Shown: positions 17,034 through 25,022 of the stretch, in pieces | Numbering within the stretch: position 1 is the first letter of the stretch | Layout of the letters: each line of letters begins with the position of its first letter | NCBI GenBank assembly: GCA_964573565.1 | Contig: CAZNJV010000003.1 | Span: 1 to 25,166 of the forward strand | DNA: 25,166 nucleotides | Direction of reading: 5' to 3' | Origin: UBA12078 sp964573565 | GTDB taxonomy: Bacteria; Patescibacteriota; Dojkabacteria; SC72 | Made by a program: the position numbers and the translations under genes | Notes under the pieces: generated by a model | What the model was told of the DNA's origin: nothing | The model's database searches: none | The model's input: only the letters and a program-made list of their open reading frames with translations

Positions 17034-17365
17034 ATTTCGTCGTAAAGCATGCTCTCGTTGCTCTCAGACTGTTGTGTATCTTCACCTTTATTGTCAGTAG
17101 AAGATGATTCTCTATGTCCAGCCTTATCGTCTTTAATAAGAACCTTTACACGTTTATCATTTCGAATGGCATGAATAGTAACGAGGTCTCTGATAGCATT
17201 GATAGTTCTACCCTTTCTTCCGATGACAACACCTTTGTCATCCTCTGCGACGTCGATGGTCAAGATTGTAAGCCCAGGAAAATCTACACTTTCCTTCTCA
17301 TCTATACTTACACTCTCTGGGTGATTTACTATCGATTTAACAACATGTTCTAGTAGCTCTTTCAT
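17030..17365 (-). CDS. khpA: KH-domain RNA-binding protein KhpA
   Basis: Small single-KH-domain RNA chaperone, 111 residues from the ATG at 17365. The start MKELLEHVVKSIVNHPESV is the standard KhpA beginning. Fourteen further in-frame codons lead back to an ATG at 17407, directly abutting rpsP, but I judge them leader. The KH loop GxxG is seen as GRKG in VVIGRKGRTINAIRDLV. After the usual domain (about 76 residues) comes an acidic, Ser/Glu-rich tail of about 30 residues, which is unusual. rpsP-khpA adjacency is the normal arrangement. Its stop overlaps the pilO stop from the other strand. Confidence 0.92.
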   Translation of the reverse strand: MKELLEHVVKSIVNHPESVSIDEKESVDFPGLTILTIDVAEDDKGVVIGRKGRTINAIRDLVTIHAIRNDKRVKVLIKDDKAGHRESSSTDNKGEDTQQSESNESMLYDEI

Positions 17366-17407
17366 CTCTGAATTCAAAATAATTAAATTACTTTGAATAT
17401 TATACAA

Positions 17408-17707
17408 CTATTTCTCTTCTTTTGTCTTCTTCTCGGTATTAGGCTTGTGAGATCCTCTTTTGAGGCCCTTCATTAGCCCTAGCTTTACGAGATACTGAGC
17501 AATGGTATCAGTAGGCTGTGCTCCATTTTTAAGCCACTTAGCAGCTTCTTCCTTGTTGATATCAAATGTTGTTGGATGATTTCTAGGATTGTAATAACCT
17601 ATCTCTGCGATAGCTCTACCATCTCTAGGTTGATTATCCTGCATAACCACAATCTTGTAATGTGGATCGCCTCTTCTTCCGGTTCTTTTAAGTCTTATTT
17701 TTAACAT
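17408..17707 (-). CDS. rpsP: 30S ribosomal protein S16
   Basis: Small-subunit protein, 99 residues. The N-terminus MLKIRLKRTGRRGDPHYKIVV and the segment IGYYNPRNHPTTFDINKEEA are diagnostic. The C-terminal tail is Lys/Glu-rich. It lies between rnc (27 bases upstream) and khpA in one operon. Confidence 0.98.
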   Translation of the reverse strand: MLKIRLKRTGRRGDPHYKIVVMQDNQPRDGRAIAEIGYYNPRNHPTTFDINKEEAAKWLKNGAQPTDTIAQYLVKLGLMKGLKRGSHKPNTEKKTKEEK

Positions 17708-17734
17708 AACGAGAATTCTATCAGATGAAATACA

Positions 17735-18460
17735 TTAATTCAAGGATTTTCCTTGATTATTTATGGTTTCTACAGCCATTTTAGCAGCTTCTTCTTCAGC
17801 TTTCTGTTTGCTTGAACCTAATCCTCTCCCCATTTCCTTCTGATTAACCTTTAATACTACGGTAAATGTCTTGTCATGATCTGGTCCCTCTTCTTTTACT
17901 ACCTCGTATAGTGGTGTAACTTTGAATTGTGCCTGGATGATCTCTTGGGCTTGGGTTTTGGGATCTATGAAGAGATTCTTCTCGACAATATTGGATACTT
18001 TATGTAGTAATGTCTTGTTAAGATATTCAATACACACCTCAAAACCTTGGTCCAGGTAGATTGCTCCCAAAACAGCCTCAAATGTGTTAGCCAATAGATA
18101 GTCTTTGTCTTTCCCACCTGAATCTTCTTCTCCCTTAGACATCTTTAAATATTGACCAAAACCTAGAGCTCTAGATTCTTCAGCTAAGCTTTCTGTCCTA
18201 ACGACTGCAGCTCTAATATTTGTAAGTTCTCCTTCTGGCTTCTCAGGGTAATTATTAAAAAGATATGTAGAGATTATCAATTCTAAGACTGCGTCTCCCA
18301 AAAATTCTAATCTTTCGTTATTCTCGATTCCATCACCTCGATGTTCATTTAGATATGATCTGTGTGTGAATGCCTTGTCTAACAAAGCTTCGTTTTTGAA
18401 CTTTATCCCTAATTTTGTTTCTAATTCACTGTAATTATTCATCTTTCTTTGCTTCTTCAT
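17735..18460 (-). CDS. rnc: ribonuclease III
   Basis: Double-strand-specific endoribonuclease for rRNA and mRNA processing, 241 residues. The catalytic signature NERLEFLGDAVLEL is intact, and the second acidic cluster appears in NTFEAVLGAIYLDQG. A C-terminal double-stranded RNA-binding domain runs from about residue 165 and includes the typical GSSKQKAEEEAAKMA helix. The ATG at 18460 is chosen because AGGAG lies 6 bases upstream (18467-18471), one of the few clear Shine-Dalgarno sites here. This start overlaps the nusB end by 26 bases. A second ATG at 18442 is less well supported. Confidence 0.96.
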   Translation of the reverse strand: MKKQRKMNNYSELETKLGIKFKNEALLDKAFTHRSYLNEHRGDGIENNERLEFLGDAVLELIISTYLFNNYPEKPEGELTNIRAAVVRTESLAEESRALGFGQYLKMSKGEEDSGGKDKDYLLANTFEAVLGAIYLDQGFEVCIEYLNKTLLHKVSNIVEKNLFIDPKTQAQEIIQAQFKVTPLYEVVKEEGPDHDKTFTVVLKVNQKEMGRGLGSSKQKAEEEAAKMAVETINNQGKSLN

Positions 18461-18869
18461 ATATTGCTCCTAATACTCCATTCACAAATTTGCCACTTGT
18501 CTCACCACCAAAATCTTTTGCTATCTCTATGGCTTCATCAATTGCGACCTTTGGAGGTGTAACTTTTCCGATAAATCCTTCGAATATGGCCATTCTAAGA
18601 ATTTGTAAATCGACCAATTTCATCTGAGAGATTGGCCACTGTGGTGCATATCTAGTGATTAAACCATCGATCTCCTCTTGCTTGCTAGGAACTCCCTCTA
18701 CAATATTATTTAGCAATTCTGCATTGAATTCCTCAATCTCATCTAAATCAGCCAACTCATTCAAAGGAAGTTCTTCTACTACTGGACTTTGTTGATTGAA
18801 ATAATTAGCAAAAAGCCTTTGCAATGCTATTATTCTTGCTAAATGCCTTGGGTCAGATGCTCTCTTCAT
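18435..18869 (-). CDS. nusB: transcription antitermination factor NusB
   Basis: All-helical RNA-binding factor for rRNA antitermination, 144 residues. The family pattern is seen in DPRHLARIIALQRLFANYF near the start and in the C-terminal IDEAIEIAKDFGGETSGKFVNGVLGAI. It starts 3 bases after rpmF, and its 3' end contains the Shine-Dalgarno and start of rnc. Confidence 0.95.
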   Translation of the reverse strand: MKRASDPRHLARIIALQRLFANYFNQQSPVVEELPLNELADLDEIEEFNAELLNNIVEGVPSKQEEIDGLITRYAPQWPISQMKLVDLQILRMAIFEGFIGKVTPPKVAIDEAIEIAKDFGGETSGKFVNGVLGAIYEEAKKDE

Positions 18870-18872
18870 ATA

Positions 18873-19055
18873 CTATTCTGTCTTCTTAGTTTCTTTCTTA
18901 GCTTTGTAGTATCCACAGTATGAACATGCGAAGTGCTCTCGCTTTACATTTCCACACTTTGGACATTTGGACATACCTGTAACTTTCAAAGCATTATGTG
19001 CTCTTCTGTCACCTCTTCTGCTTCTAGAAATTTTTCTTTTTGGAAGGGCTCCCAT
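18873..19055 (-). CDS. rpmF: 50S ribosomal protein L32
   Basis: Large-subunit protein, 60 residues. It has the start MGALPKRKISRSRRGDRR and a zinc ribbon of two CxxC pairs (CPKC and CSYC). It is first gene of a five-gene operon with nusB, rnc, rpsP and khpA. Confidence 0.97.
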   Translation of the reverse strand: MGALPKRKISRSRRGDRRAHNALKVTGMSKCPKCGNVKREHFACSYCGYYKAKKETKKTE

Positions 19056-19086
19056 GTCTTTAAAATATTTATATTATCAATGTTGG

Positions 19087-19115
19087 ATTATATTCGATAT
19101 ATTACTCTTTTTCAA
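19087..19115 (-). promoter_or_regulatory. promoter of the rpmF-nusB-rnc-rpsP-khpA operon
   Basis: On the minus strand: TTGAAA (19115-19110, 5 of 6), a 17-base spacer, and perfect TATAAT (19092-19087). Initiation near 19080 gives a leader of about 25 bases. The -35 starts directly after the stop codon of the upstream Clp-like gene. This is the best-matched promoter in the window. Confidence 0.7.
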
Positions 19116-21839
19116 CTAGATTATCCAACTCTCTTTTATAGTGACCTCTGCTCCTGATTTGAGGTTCCCTTCGAGGATTTCTTTGGCGATTTCTCCTTCT
19201 ATATGGTCCTGTATGTATCGCTTCATTGGTCGTGCGCCCATTCCAGGTTCATTTGCTTTGTTTGCAATGAGCATTGGTATCTGATCTGTCCATTTTAGTG
19301 CCATTCCCTTATCTGCCATACGTTTTGCAAGTTCTGTTAGCAAGAGATTCGCAATCTGAGTTAAATTATTAATATCGTGTGGTGCGAAGACTATGACCTT
19401 GTCAAAACGATTTAGTAGCTCAGGTCTGAGATATTGCCTTAATTCTAATATTGCCCTATCCTTCGCCTCATTCCAAAGATTTGCATCTTTTTCTAGTGCA
19501 TTCAGTAGAATTTGACTACCAATATTACTTGTACAAATAATAATGGTATTTGTGAAGTCTATTGTTTCTCCTGCGTTGTTTGTAAGTCTTCCCTCATCAA
19601 ACATTTGTAGGAACAAATTCAAAATATCTGGATGAGCTTTTTCGATTTCATCAAAAAGAACCACCGTGTAAGGATTAGATTTGACTCTGTCTGCGAGTGT
19701 AATCTGTGTTTGGCCTAATATATTGGATGATGTGGATGTCCCAAGGAATTTCTCGATACTAGAAACTTCTTGGTATTCAGACATATCAACTCTCACAATA
19801 TCTTGCTTGTTTCCAAAGAACTCCTCTCCTACTACCTTCGCTAAGTAAGTTTTACCAACACCAGTAGGTCCAATGAAAAGGAATGAACCTATTGGCTTCT
19901 CAGGATTCCTGATATCTGTTCGAGCTCTTCTTAATGCCTCTGTTATGGCTATGACTGCTTCATCTTGACCTACTACTCTAGCTTTAATATTCTCTTCTAA
20001 TTTCCTTAATCGGTTACTCTCTTCCTGGTCTATCTCTGTGATGTTGATATTCTTTTGAATGGATATTGCTTTAGAAACATGTTCTGAGGTTATCTTTTGA
20101 ATATTGTTCGATTGCGCCCATGCACATGTAGCTTCGATCGTCTGTACTGCACTACTTGGAAGTTTTTTGTCACGAATATATCTTTGTGCTAACTCTACAG
20201 ATGCTACTAATGCAGGGAAAGTAATGTAGCAAGAGAAATTCCTTTCTAGCTCCGATACTTTGGTTTCAAGGATCTTTAGCGTATCTGTGGTTGTTATCTC
20301 TTTTACCTCTATGTTTGTAAAACTCTGTCTTAGAGATTCGTTAGAGTACAAGTACTTCTTGTAGTCTGCATAGTTAATGGTTCCAATAATTGGGAATTTA
20401 CTATTCATTATGTATGGAAGCATAATTCCTGCTATAGATTGTCCTGACTCCTCTGCTTTTGCAGGGATTAACTCTTGGAATTCATCTATATACAGGATGG
20501 TATTACCTGCATTTTCTAGCTCTTGCATGGATTTAATTATCAATTCCTCGATCTTTTTCTCTCCAGAGGCCTGTGCAATTAGTCCGTTAATATCCAACTG
20601 TACAACTCGCTTCCCCTTGAGCTGAATTGGGACATCTCCCGTATTTATTCTTTGTGCTACTCCAAGGATGAGACTCGATTTGCCTACACCAGGTTCTCCA
20701 ATTAGCAGGGCGTTTTTGTTCGATATCTTCCCCAACACGGATACGAGGTTTTCTATCTCTTCTTCATGTCCGATACCGTATACATCTCGATTAAGTGCAA
20801 CTTCTTGCGTGATATCTTTACTGAAATGGCTTAGTATGAATGTATATCCATATATCCAAAGTTTAGCTATACCACCTCTTCTGAAGTAAGGGACATTGAT
20901 ATCCAAGAAATTGGATTTTCTTTTTTTCTTTGCAACTTTGTTGTTGTAAAGGCAGATCTCTCTGAGTATATCTATCGTTATATTCTTAACCTGCAAGTAC
21001 TTTTGAAGTTGTGGAGTTATACGCATAATCGCAAGGAAAAGGTGCTGAGGTTGAATGTCCTTACTCTCCGTTAAAATAGCTTCCTCTGCAGCGTAGGTTA
21101 GCAAGCTTCGGTATGCAGTAATACCGTATGAAGGAAGTGTTTCTGCAGAGATTTTGAAGTTCTTTTCTAACTCTGTCATCTCAATCTCTATTCCGGATCT
21201 TCGAACAAGTTGTTGAACTTCGAAGCTATCATTCAAAAGAGTTTTAAAAATTTCAAACAGGGAGAATTGATTATTCTTTGTATATGAGCTCATTAGCTCA
21301 AGTGTTTCCTCGTTCGCAAAATGTACAATTTCTAAATGTCCGTATCTTCCGAATCTAAAACCAGTAGCACGTATTTCTTCTAATTCTTTCTGTGGAATTC
21401 TTTTGGCAATTGGAAGTTGTACAGGGTGACTCTTTTCTTCGTAGAAGTCATACCAGAGGATTATAACTGCCATAATGGCAAGGCCGAACAGTACCCCACT
21501 CCATTTGGATTCAAGGATGTCGTTAATGATAGCTTGGTTTTCTAATAGCTTGGCGTATTTAAATATGAAGCCAATTGCCACAAAGATACCTGGAAGAATC
21601 AATATATTGGCGATGATTCTGCTGATATCTTTAAATCGTTTGTATCTGAAGAAGTTCTTAATGACGGAATCGATCTGTTGTGTTGATATTGAGAAGAAAT
21701 GGTCTCTGGTTACTAGGAAGGTGGCCTCATTCTCGTTCTCAAGTATGGGGTATCGCTTCTCAATTATCCCAACCCTATTCGTATCTTTCTTGTGGTATCC
21801 ACATATTGTTTTTTGTTGCATTTCAAAGTCTAGTGCCAT
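19116..21839 (-). CDS. membrane-anchored double AAA+ Clp-family ATPase, atypical
   Basis: 907-residue protein related to ClpC/ClpB. Order: a cytoplasmic N-terminal region; two transmembrane spans (about 75-93 and 113-131); a Clp-N-like helical region (about 190-300); AAA+ module 1 with Walker A GEPGVGKS (381-388) and Walker B ILYIDE (448-453); a short linker without an M-domain; and AAA+ module 2 with Walker A GPTGVGKT (657-664), Walker B VVLFDE (726-731) and a sensor-2 GARPMKR motif. Substrate-gripping pore-loop tyrosines appear missing: module 1 has LIAQASGEKK where KYRG is expected, and module 2 has SSNILG where GYVG is expected. The usual arginine-finger pair is replaced (SLRQSF), and no ClpP-docking (V/I)GF loop is visible. 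The start lies one base after the stop of a small membrane protein gene. Confidence 0.85.
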   Translation of the reverse strand: MALDFEMQQKTICGYHKKDTNRVGIIEKRYPILENENEATFLVTRDHFFSISTQQIDSVIKNFFRYKRFKDISRIIANILILPGIFVAIGFIFKYAKLLENQAIINDILESKWSGVLFGLAIMAVIILWYDFYEEKSHPVQLPIAKRIPQKELEEIRATGFRFGRYGHLEIVHFANEETLELMSSYTKNNQFSLFEIFKTLLNDSFEVQQLVRRSGIEIEMTELEKNFKISAETLPSYGITAYRSLLTYAAEEAILTESKDIQPQHLFLAIMRITPQLQKYLQVKNITIDILREICLYNNKVAKKKRKSNFLDINVPYFRRGGIAKLWIYGYTFILSHFSKDITQEVALNRDVYGIGHEEEIENLVSVLGKISNKNALLIGEPGVGKSSLILGVAQRINTGDVPIQLKGKRVVQLDINGLIAQASGEKKIEELIIKSMQELENAGNTILYIDEFQELIPAKAEESGQSIAGIMLPYIMNSKFPIIGTINYADYKKYLYSNESLRQSFTNIEVKEITTTDTLKILETKVSELERNFSCYITFPALVASVELAQRYIRDKKLPSSAVQTIEATCAWAQSNNIQKITSEHVSKAISIQKNINITEIDQEESNRLRKLEENIKARVVGQDEAVIAITEALRRARTDIRNPEKPIGSFLFIGPTGVGKTYLAKVVGEEFFGNKQDIVRVDMSEYQEVSSIEKFLGTSTSSNILGQTQITLADRVKSNPYTVVLFDEIEKAHPDILNLFLQMFDEGRLTNNAGETIDFTNTIIICTSNIGSQILLNALEKDANLWNEAKDRAILELRQYLRPELLNRFDKVIVFAPHDINNLTQIANLLLTELAKRMADKGMALKWTDQIPMLIANKANEPGMGARPMKRYIQDHIEGEIAKEILEGNLKSGAEVTIKESWII

Positions 21840-21840
21840 G

Positions 21841-22242
21841 CTACTTGATTATCGAAGAAATTATAAAAGTGATTGTTGCAACTGGAAGCATAAGCCAAAA
21901 GAGGATTACAAAGAGATAGAAGGTGACTATTACTATATATATTGCACTGGCAATTGGAAGATACAAGAGTCGCATTGCGATTCCAAACAGAAATCCCATT
22001 AATGAGTAATCCCTGTGCCATGGAATGAGGAATGTCTTGAAGAGTATTGAAAGTGAAAGATAGTCATCAACAACGATACTGAGTCTATTTAACTGTCTTA
22101 GGTGCCATATTGGCATCTTTACATACCACCATCTTAAAAAATCCTGTACAGAGTACAAAAGCACAGCCGCGTATGAATCGACCTTGGTGCCTGAGAGTAA
22201 TTGTTGTCCCGAGTTATCCGAGACGCTGTTTTTGACTTCCAT
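21841..22242 (-). CDS. small membrane protein upstream of the Clp-like ATPase
   Basis: 133-residue protein. The soluble first third is followed by an aromatic, amphipathic stretch (FLRWWYVKMPIWHLRQLNRL) and a segment ending in FLIPWHRD. Two strongly hydrophobic helices then fill the C-terminal 50 residues. I cannot name a characterised family, although I recall similar Trp-rich proteins in Candidate Phyla Radiation genomes (recollection, not checked). Its TAG stop is one base from the ATG of the membrane-anchored Clp-like ATPase, so the two are almost certainly translated together and may form a complex. It diverges from dus. Confidence 0.8.
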   Translation of the reverse strand: MEVKNSVSDNSGQQLLSGTKVDSYAAVLLYSVQDFLRWWYVKMPIWHLRQLNRLSIVVDDYLSLSILFKTFLIPWHRDYSLMGFLFGIAMRLLYLPIASAIYIVIVTFYLFVILFWLMLPVATITFIISSIIK

Positions 22243-22301
22243 TATCTGGGCAGTTATTTGTTATCTAAGTCTATTGTAAATCCCTTTCTTGTGCAAGTCT
22301 G

Positions 22302-22317
22302 TGTGGTAGAATACAGT
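22302..22317 (+). promoter_or_regulatory. extended -10 promoter of dus, predicted leaderless
   Basis: TGTGGTAGAAT (-10 TAGAAT at 22307-22312 with upstream TG), then 5 bases, then the ATG at 22318. The motif and spacing are the same as at holB on the other strand. Initiation would fall on the start codon. No good -35 is seen. Confidence 0.65.
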
Positions 22318-23280
22318 ATGAATAAAATAAGAGATATGGTTGAAAAGAAAGGGCTTTTAAGTATGCTCGCCCCCATGGAGGATGTTACGGATAGCGTCTT
22401 TAGAAGGATGCTATGTGAGATCGGTTGCCCAGATGTTTTCTTTACCGAGTTTATGAATGTTGATGGCTACTGTTCTGTTGGAAAGAAAGGTGTAGATCAC
22501 AGGGTGGTATTTGATGATATTGAGAGGCCAATCATTATCCAGCTTTGGGGTAGTAATCCTGAAAATTTTGCAAATACTGTTAGAGAATTGAAACAGTTAA
22601 ATCCAGATGGATTTGATATTAACATGGGGTGTGCTGTCCGAAATGTTACAAGTACTGGTGGTGGTTCTGCTTTAATACAGGATCAAAAACTTGCAAAGGA
22701 AATCATTGAAGCTGTGAAGAGTGAGGCCGGTGATATCCCTATCAGTGTTAAAACAAGGATTGGATACGAAAAAGTGGATACTGAAAATTGGATAGGTTTC
22801 CTTCTTAAGCAAGATCTGGACATGCTTACTGTGCATGGGAGAATTGCTAAAGAGGGTTACAATATCCCTGCTAGGTGGGATGAGATAGCGAAGTGTGTAA
22901 AGCTAAGAGATGAGATATCGCCCTCTACTCTCTTGATCGGGAATGGTGATATTACAAGTATTAAACAGGGAGAAGAATATACAAAGAGATATGGTACTGA
23001 TGGATATATGGTTGGAAGAGGTATTATGTCTAATCCTTGGTTGTTTAGTGGTAGAGAGGATATTTCTACTCAGGAGAGGTTGGATACTTTGGTAAAACAC
23101 TGTGAGCTTTTCGAGGAGGTTTGGGGTGAGAGAAAGAATTTTAGTATTACTAAGAAATTTGTAAAAGCATATATAGGTGGATTTGATGGTGCTGCTGAAT
23201 TAAGGATGAAATTAATGAGCGCAAATGATAGTAATAGCTTAAAGGAAATCATCAATGGATCATGTAGCCATAATGAATAA
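22318..23280 (+). CDS. dus: tRNA-dihydrouridine synthase
   Basis: FMN-dependent TIM-barrel enzyme that reduces uridine to dihydrouridine in the tRNA D-loop, 320 residues. Motifs in order: LAPMEDVTDSVFRRM at the start of the barrel; DGFDINMGCAVRNV, which includes the catalytic Cys; PISVKTRIGY; LTVHGRIAKEGYN, with the substrate-site His; and LIGNGDI ... DGYMVGRGIMSNPWLF, the FMN phosphate loop. The ATG at 22318 is preferred over an upstream reading from 22201 because the promoter -10 lies directly before it. It is closest to the DusB group, though the subtype is uncertain. Its 3' end overlaps the next gene by 26 bases. Confidence 0.95.
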   Translation: MNKIRDMVEKKGLLSMLAPMEDVTDSVFRRMLCEIGCPDVFFTEFMNVDGYCSVGKKGVDHRVVFDDIERPIIIQLWGSNPENFANTVRELKQLNPDGFDINMGCAVRNVTSTGGGSALIQDQKLAKEIIEAVKSEAGDIPISVKTRIGYEKVDTENWIGFLLKQDLDMLTVHGRIAKEGYNIPARWDEIAKCVKLRDEISPSTLLIGNGDITSIKQGEEYTKRYGTDGYMVGRGIMSNPWLFSGREDISTQERLDTLVKHCELFEEVWGERKNFSITKKFVKAYIGGFDGAAELRMKLMSANDSNSLKEIINGSCSHNE

Positions 23281-23677
23281 AAGGTGGAAGTTGATACCTA
23301 AGATATTGGATGGTAGCAAAACCATTGAGAGTAGATGGTATGTAAACAAGAGAAAGCCATGGAATAGTATCGAGGAGGATGACAATATATATTTCAAAAA
23401 CTCCGGAGAGGCAATTACCGCTTTCGCTAAAGTTTCAAATGCCGTGCAGTTTGAGGATCTTGATGAACAAAAGTTCCAAGAAATTATGAGAAAGTATGCA
23501 GATGGTATTCAGCTTCTGACACGCGAATACGATGAGTATTACCAGTCTAAGAACTATTGTATTCTAATTTTTCTTAAGGATGTAAAAGAGATTAAACCTT
23601 TCAATGTATCTAAAAAAGGATTTGGAAGTGCGTGTGCATGGATGTGTGTAGATAATATTGATAGTATTAGGATATGA
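23255..23677 (+). CDS. ASCH/PUA-superfamily domain protein
   Basis: 140-residue protein resembling ASCH-domain proteins, a PUA-like fold associated with RNA binding. The family-like pattern is DHVAIMNKRWKLIPKILDG followed by KTIESRWY, then a predicted beta-barrel with GDxIYFKNSG-like spacing (DNIYFKNSG). The ATG at 23255 is preferred because AAGGA lies 8 bases upstream and the DHVAIM residues belong to the family start. It overlaps the end of dus, and its TGA overlaps the next ATG, so the three genes form a coupled cassette. A role in tRNA or RNA modification is suggested only by fold and context. Confidence 0.75.
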   Translation: MDHVAIMNKRWKLIPKILDGSKTIESRWYVNKRKPWNSIEEDDNIYFKNSGEAITAFAKVSNAVQFEDLDEQKFQEIMRKYADGIQLLTREYDEYYQSKNYCILIFLKDVKEIKPFNVSKKGFGSACAWMCVDNIDSIRI

Positions 23678-24231
23678 GTGAGAATTACAAAAAGACATTC
23701 AACGAATTAAAAGATATAGAGAGTGGAGAGTATGAGGAATGTGTGTTTGAGAGATGTGATCTGGAAGGTATAGGACTAAGGGAGTGTATTTTTACAAATT
23801 GTACATTTAATGGATGTTTAATGAGTAATGTAAGAATTATTAATTCTAAGCTTACTGATTGTAAATTTAATAACTGTAAATTGATTGGTATTGAATGGAG
23901 TAAGTTTGATTGTCAGTTTGGTTTCTCAAATATTTTTACTAACTGTGATATGTCCTACTCTGTGTTGGTGGATATAGATATATTGGGAAGTGAGTTTCAT
24001 CATTGTAAATTAACAGAGGCATATTTTGAGTATGTTAAGGCTAAGAGAGTCCTCTTTGAGAAGTGTGATTTTAAGGATACACAATTTTTAAGATGTGATC
24101 TTACTGAGTGTGATTTTAGTACTGCTATTAACTATTATTTTGATATACGGGAGAATATTTGTAAGAATGCAAAATTTAATAAAGAAGATGCAGTATATCT
24201 GTTAAAAGTTTTCGGCGTGAAGTTGGAATAG
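23674..24231 (+). CDS. pentapeptide-repeat protein, Qnr/McbG-like
   Basis: 185-residue right-handed beta-helix protein made of pentapeptide repeats of the A(D/N)LXX type with many Cys, for example CVFERCDLEGIGLRECIFTN and CDFKDTQFLRCDLTECDFS. The C-terminal cap (FDIRENICKNAKFNKEDAVYLL) resembles the end of Qnr-type proteins, which mimic DNA and protect gyrase. Similarity to that group is by pattern only, and many pentapeptide proteins have other roles. It starts with an ATGA overlap after the ASCH gene and ends one base before the convergent NUDIX gene. Confidence 0.85.
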   Translation: MSENYKKTFNELKDIESGEYEECVFERCDLEGIGLRECIFTNCTFNGCLMSNVRIINSKLTDCKFNNCKLIGIEWSKFDCQFGFSNIFTNCDMSYSVLVDIDILGSEFHHCKLTEAYFEYVKAKRVLFEKCDFKDTQFLRCDLTECDFSTAINYYFDIRENICKNAKFNKEDAVYLLKVFGVKLE

Positions 24232-24232
24232 C

Positions 24233-24928
24233 CTAAAATTCTTCTATTGTGTATGTATTCTCATTGATTTCTAGATGACCTCTCTCTTTGAATGCCTGAA
24301 ATATTTCATCTTCATTATAGTATTTCTTCTCTAGTTTAAGGAATTCTTCTTCTGTCATCCAAGAATTTTTCCCATTTTCCGTACTTATTAGCTGCCCAGT
24401 TGGATTTTTGGCAGTTATAATGAAGAACATCTTATCTTCCATTAACTTCCCATCCTCTATCATAACTACGTGGTCATGAAAGATTGTTTTAATTACAAAA
24501 TCTTGGCAATCAAGGCCAGTTTCTTCTTTTAATTCCCGTTTTGCGGCTTCCTTTATCTTCTCTCCAAATCGGATTTTGCCAGTCATGAATCCTTGATATC
24601 CATAATATGGTTCTTTCGTTCTTTCTTGTATGAGTATATGCTTTCTCCCTTTTATGTATTTTACTGGAATAACCATGACAGCTACTTTGGGTTGTTTTTC
24701 TATTTGTACCTGATCTGTGTCCATTCTGTTTGCAAATTCTTTTCCTTGATTGGTTAAGGAGTATCCTCGATCAGTTTTTCGAACATATCCCTGTTCTATG
24801 AGGGTGTTAATATGGTAAGAGAAATGATCGTTACTAAGCCCTTTTATGTTCAATTCACTAAAACGCGCAGTTGGATTAAAGAGTAATTCTTTAAGTATGA
24901 GCATTTGTATTTGGTGTAAATCCTCCAT
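24233..24928 (-). CDS. winged-helix/NUDIX hydrolase fusion protein
   Basis: 231 residues from the ATG at 24928. An N-terminal winged-helix domain (about 1-75, pattern LKELLFNPTARFSELN ... NDHFSYHINTLIEQGYV) precedes a NUDIX hydrolase domain. The NUDIX box GX5EX7REUXEEXGU is intact: GKIRFGEKIKEAAKRELKEE followed by TGL. An upstream in-frame ATG at 24961 would add 11 residues. I prefer 24928 because the winged helix begins right there. The substrate, probably a nucleoside-diphosphate derivative, cannot be read from the sequence. The domain order is the reverse of NrtR regulators (NUDIX then winged helix). It diverges from a membrane-protein gene and could regulate it. Confidence 0.9.
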   Translation of the reverse strand: MEDLHQIQMLILKELLFNPTARFSELNIKGLSNDHFSYHINTLIEQGYVRKTDRGYSLTNQGKEFANRMDTDQVQIEKQPKVAVMVIPVKYIKGRKHILIQERTKEPYYGYQGFMTGKIRFGEKIKEAAKRELKEETGLDCQDFVIKTIFHDHVVMIEDGKLMEDKMFFIITAKNPTGQLISTENGKNSWMTEEEFLKLEKKYYNEDEIFQAFKERGHLEINENTYTIEEF

Positions 24929-24979
24929 ATTAATAGTATTCAAGTTATATACCAGTATCATATATGGAATATTCTTAAG

Positions 24980-25015
24980 ATTCTAGTGAAATTGATTTCA
25001 TCATGGGTGTATAAT
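24980..25015. promoter_or_regulatory. divergent promoter region with palindromic operator candidate
   Basis: Between the NUDIX gene and the last gene lies a perfect inverted repeat, TGAAAT-TG-ATTTCA (24987-25000). It is flanked by a minus-strand -10-like TAGAAT (24985-24980) and a plus-strand perfect TATAAT (25010-25015). An operator bound by the winged-helix domain of the neighbouring protein is plausible but unproven. Confidence 0.4.
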
Positions 25016-25022
25016 GGCGCTT

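Noticed and set aside
22201..22317. Longer dus start at 22201
   Set aside because: The promoter -10 lies within this stretch, the extra residues do not match the family, and the region overlaps the divergent membrane-protein gene start.
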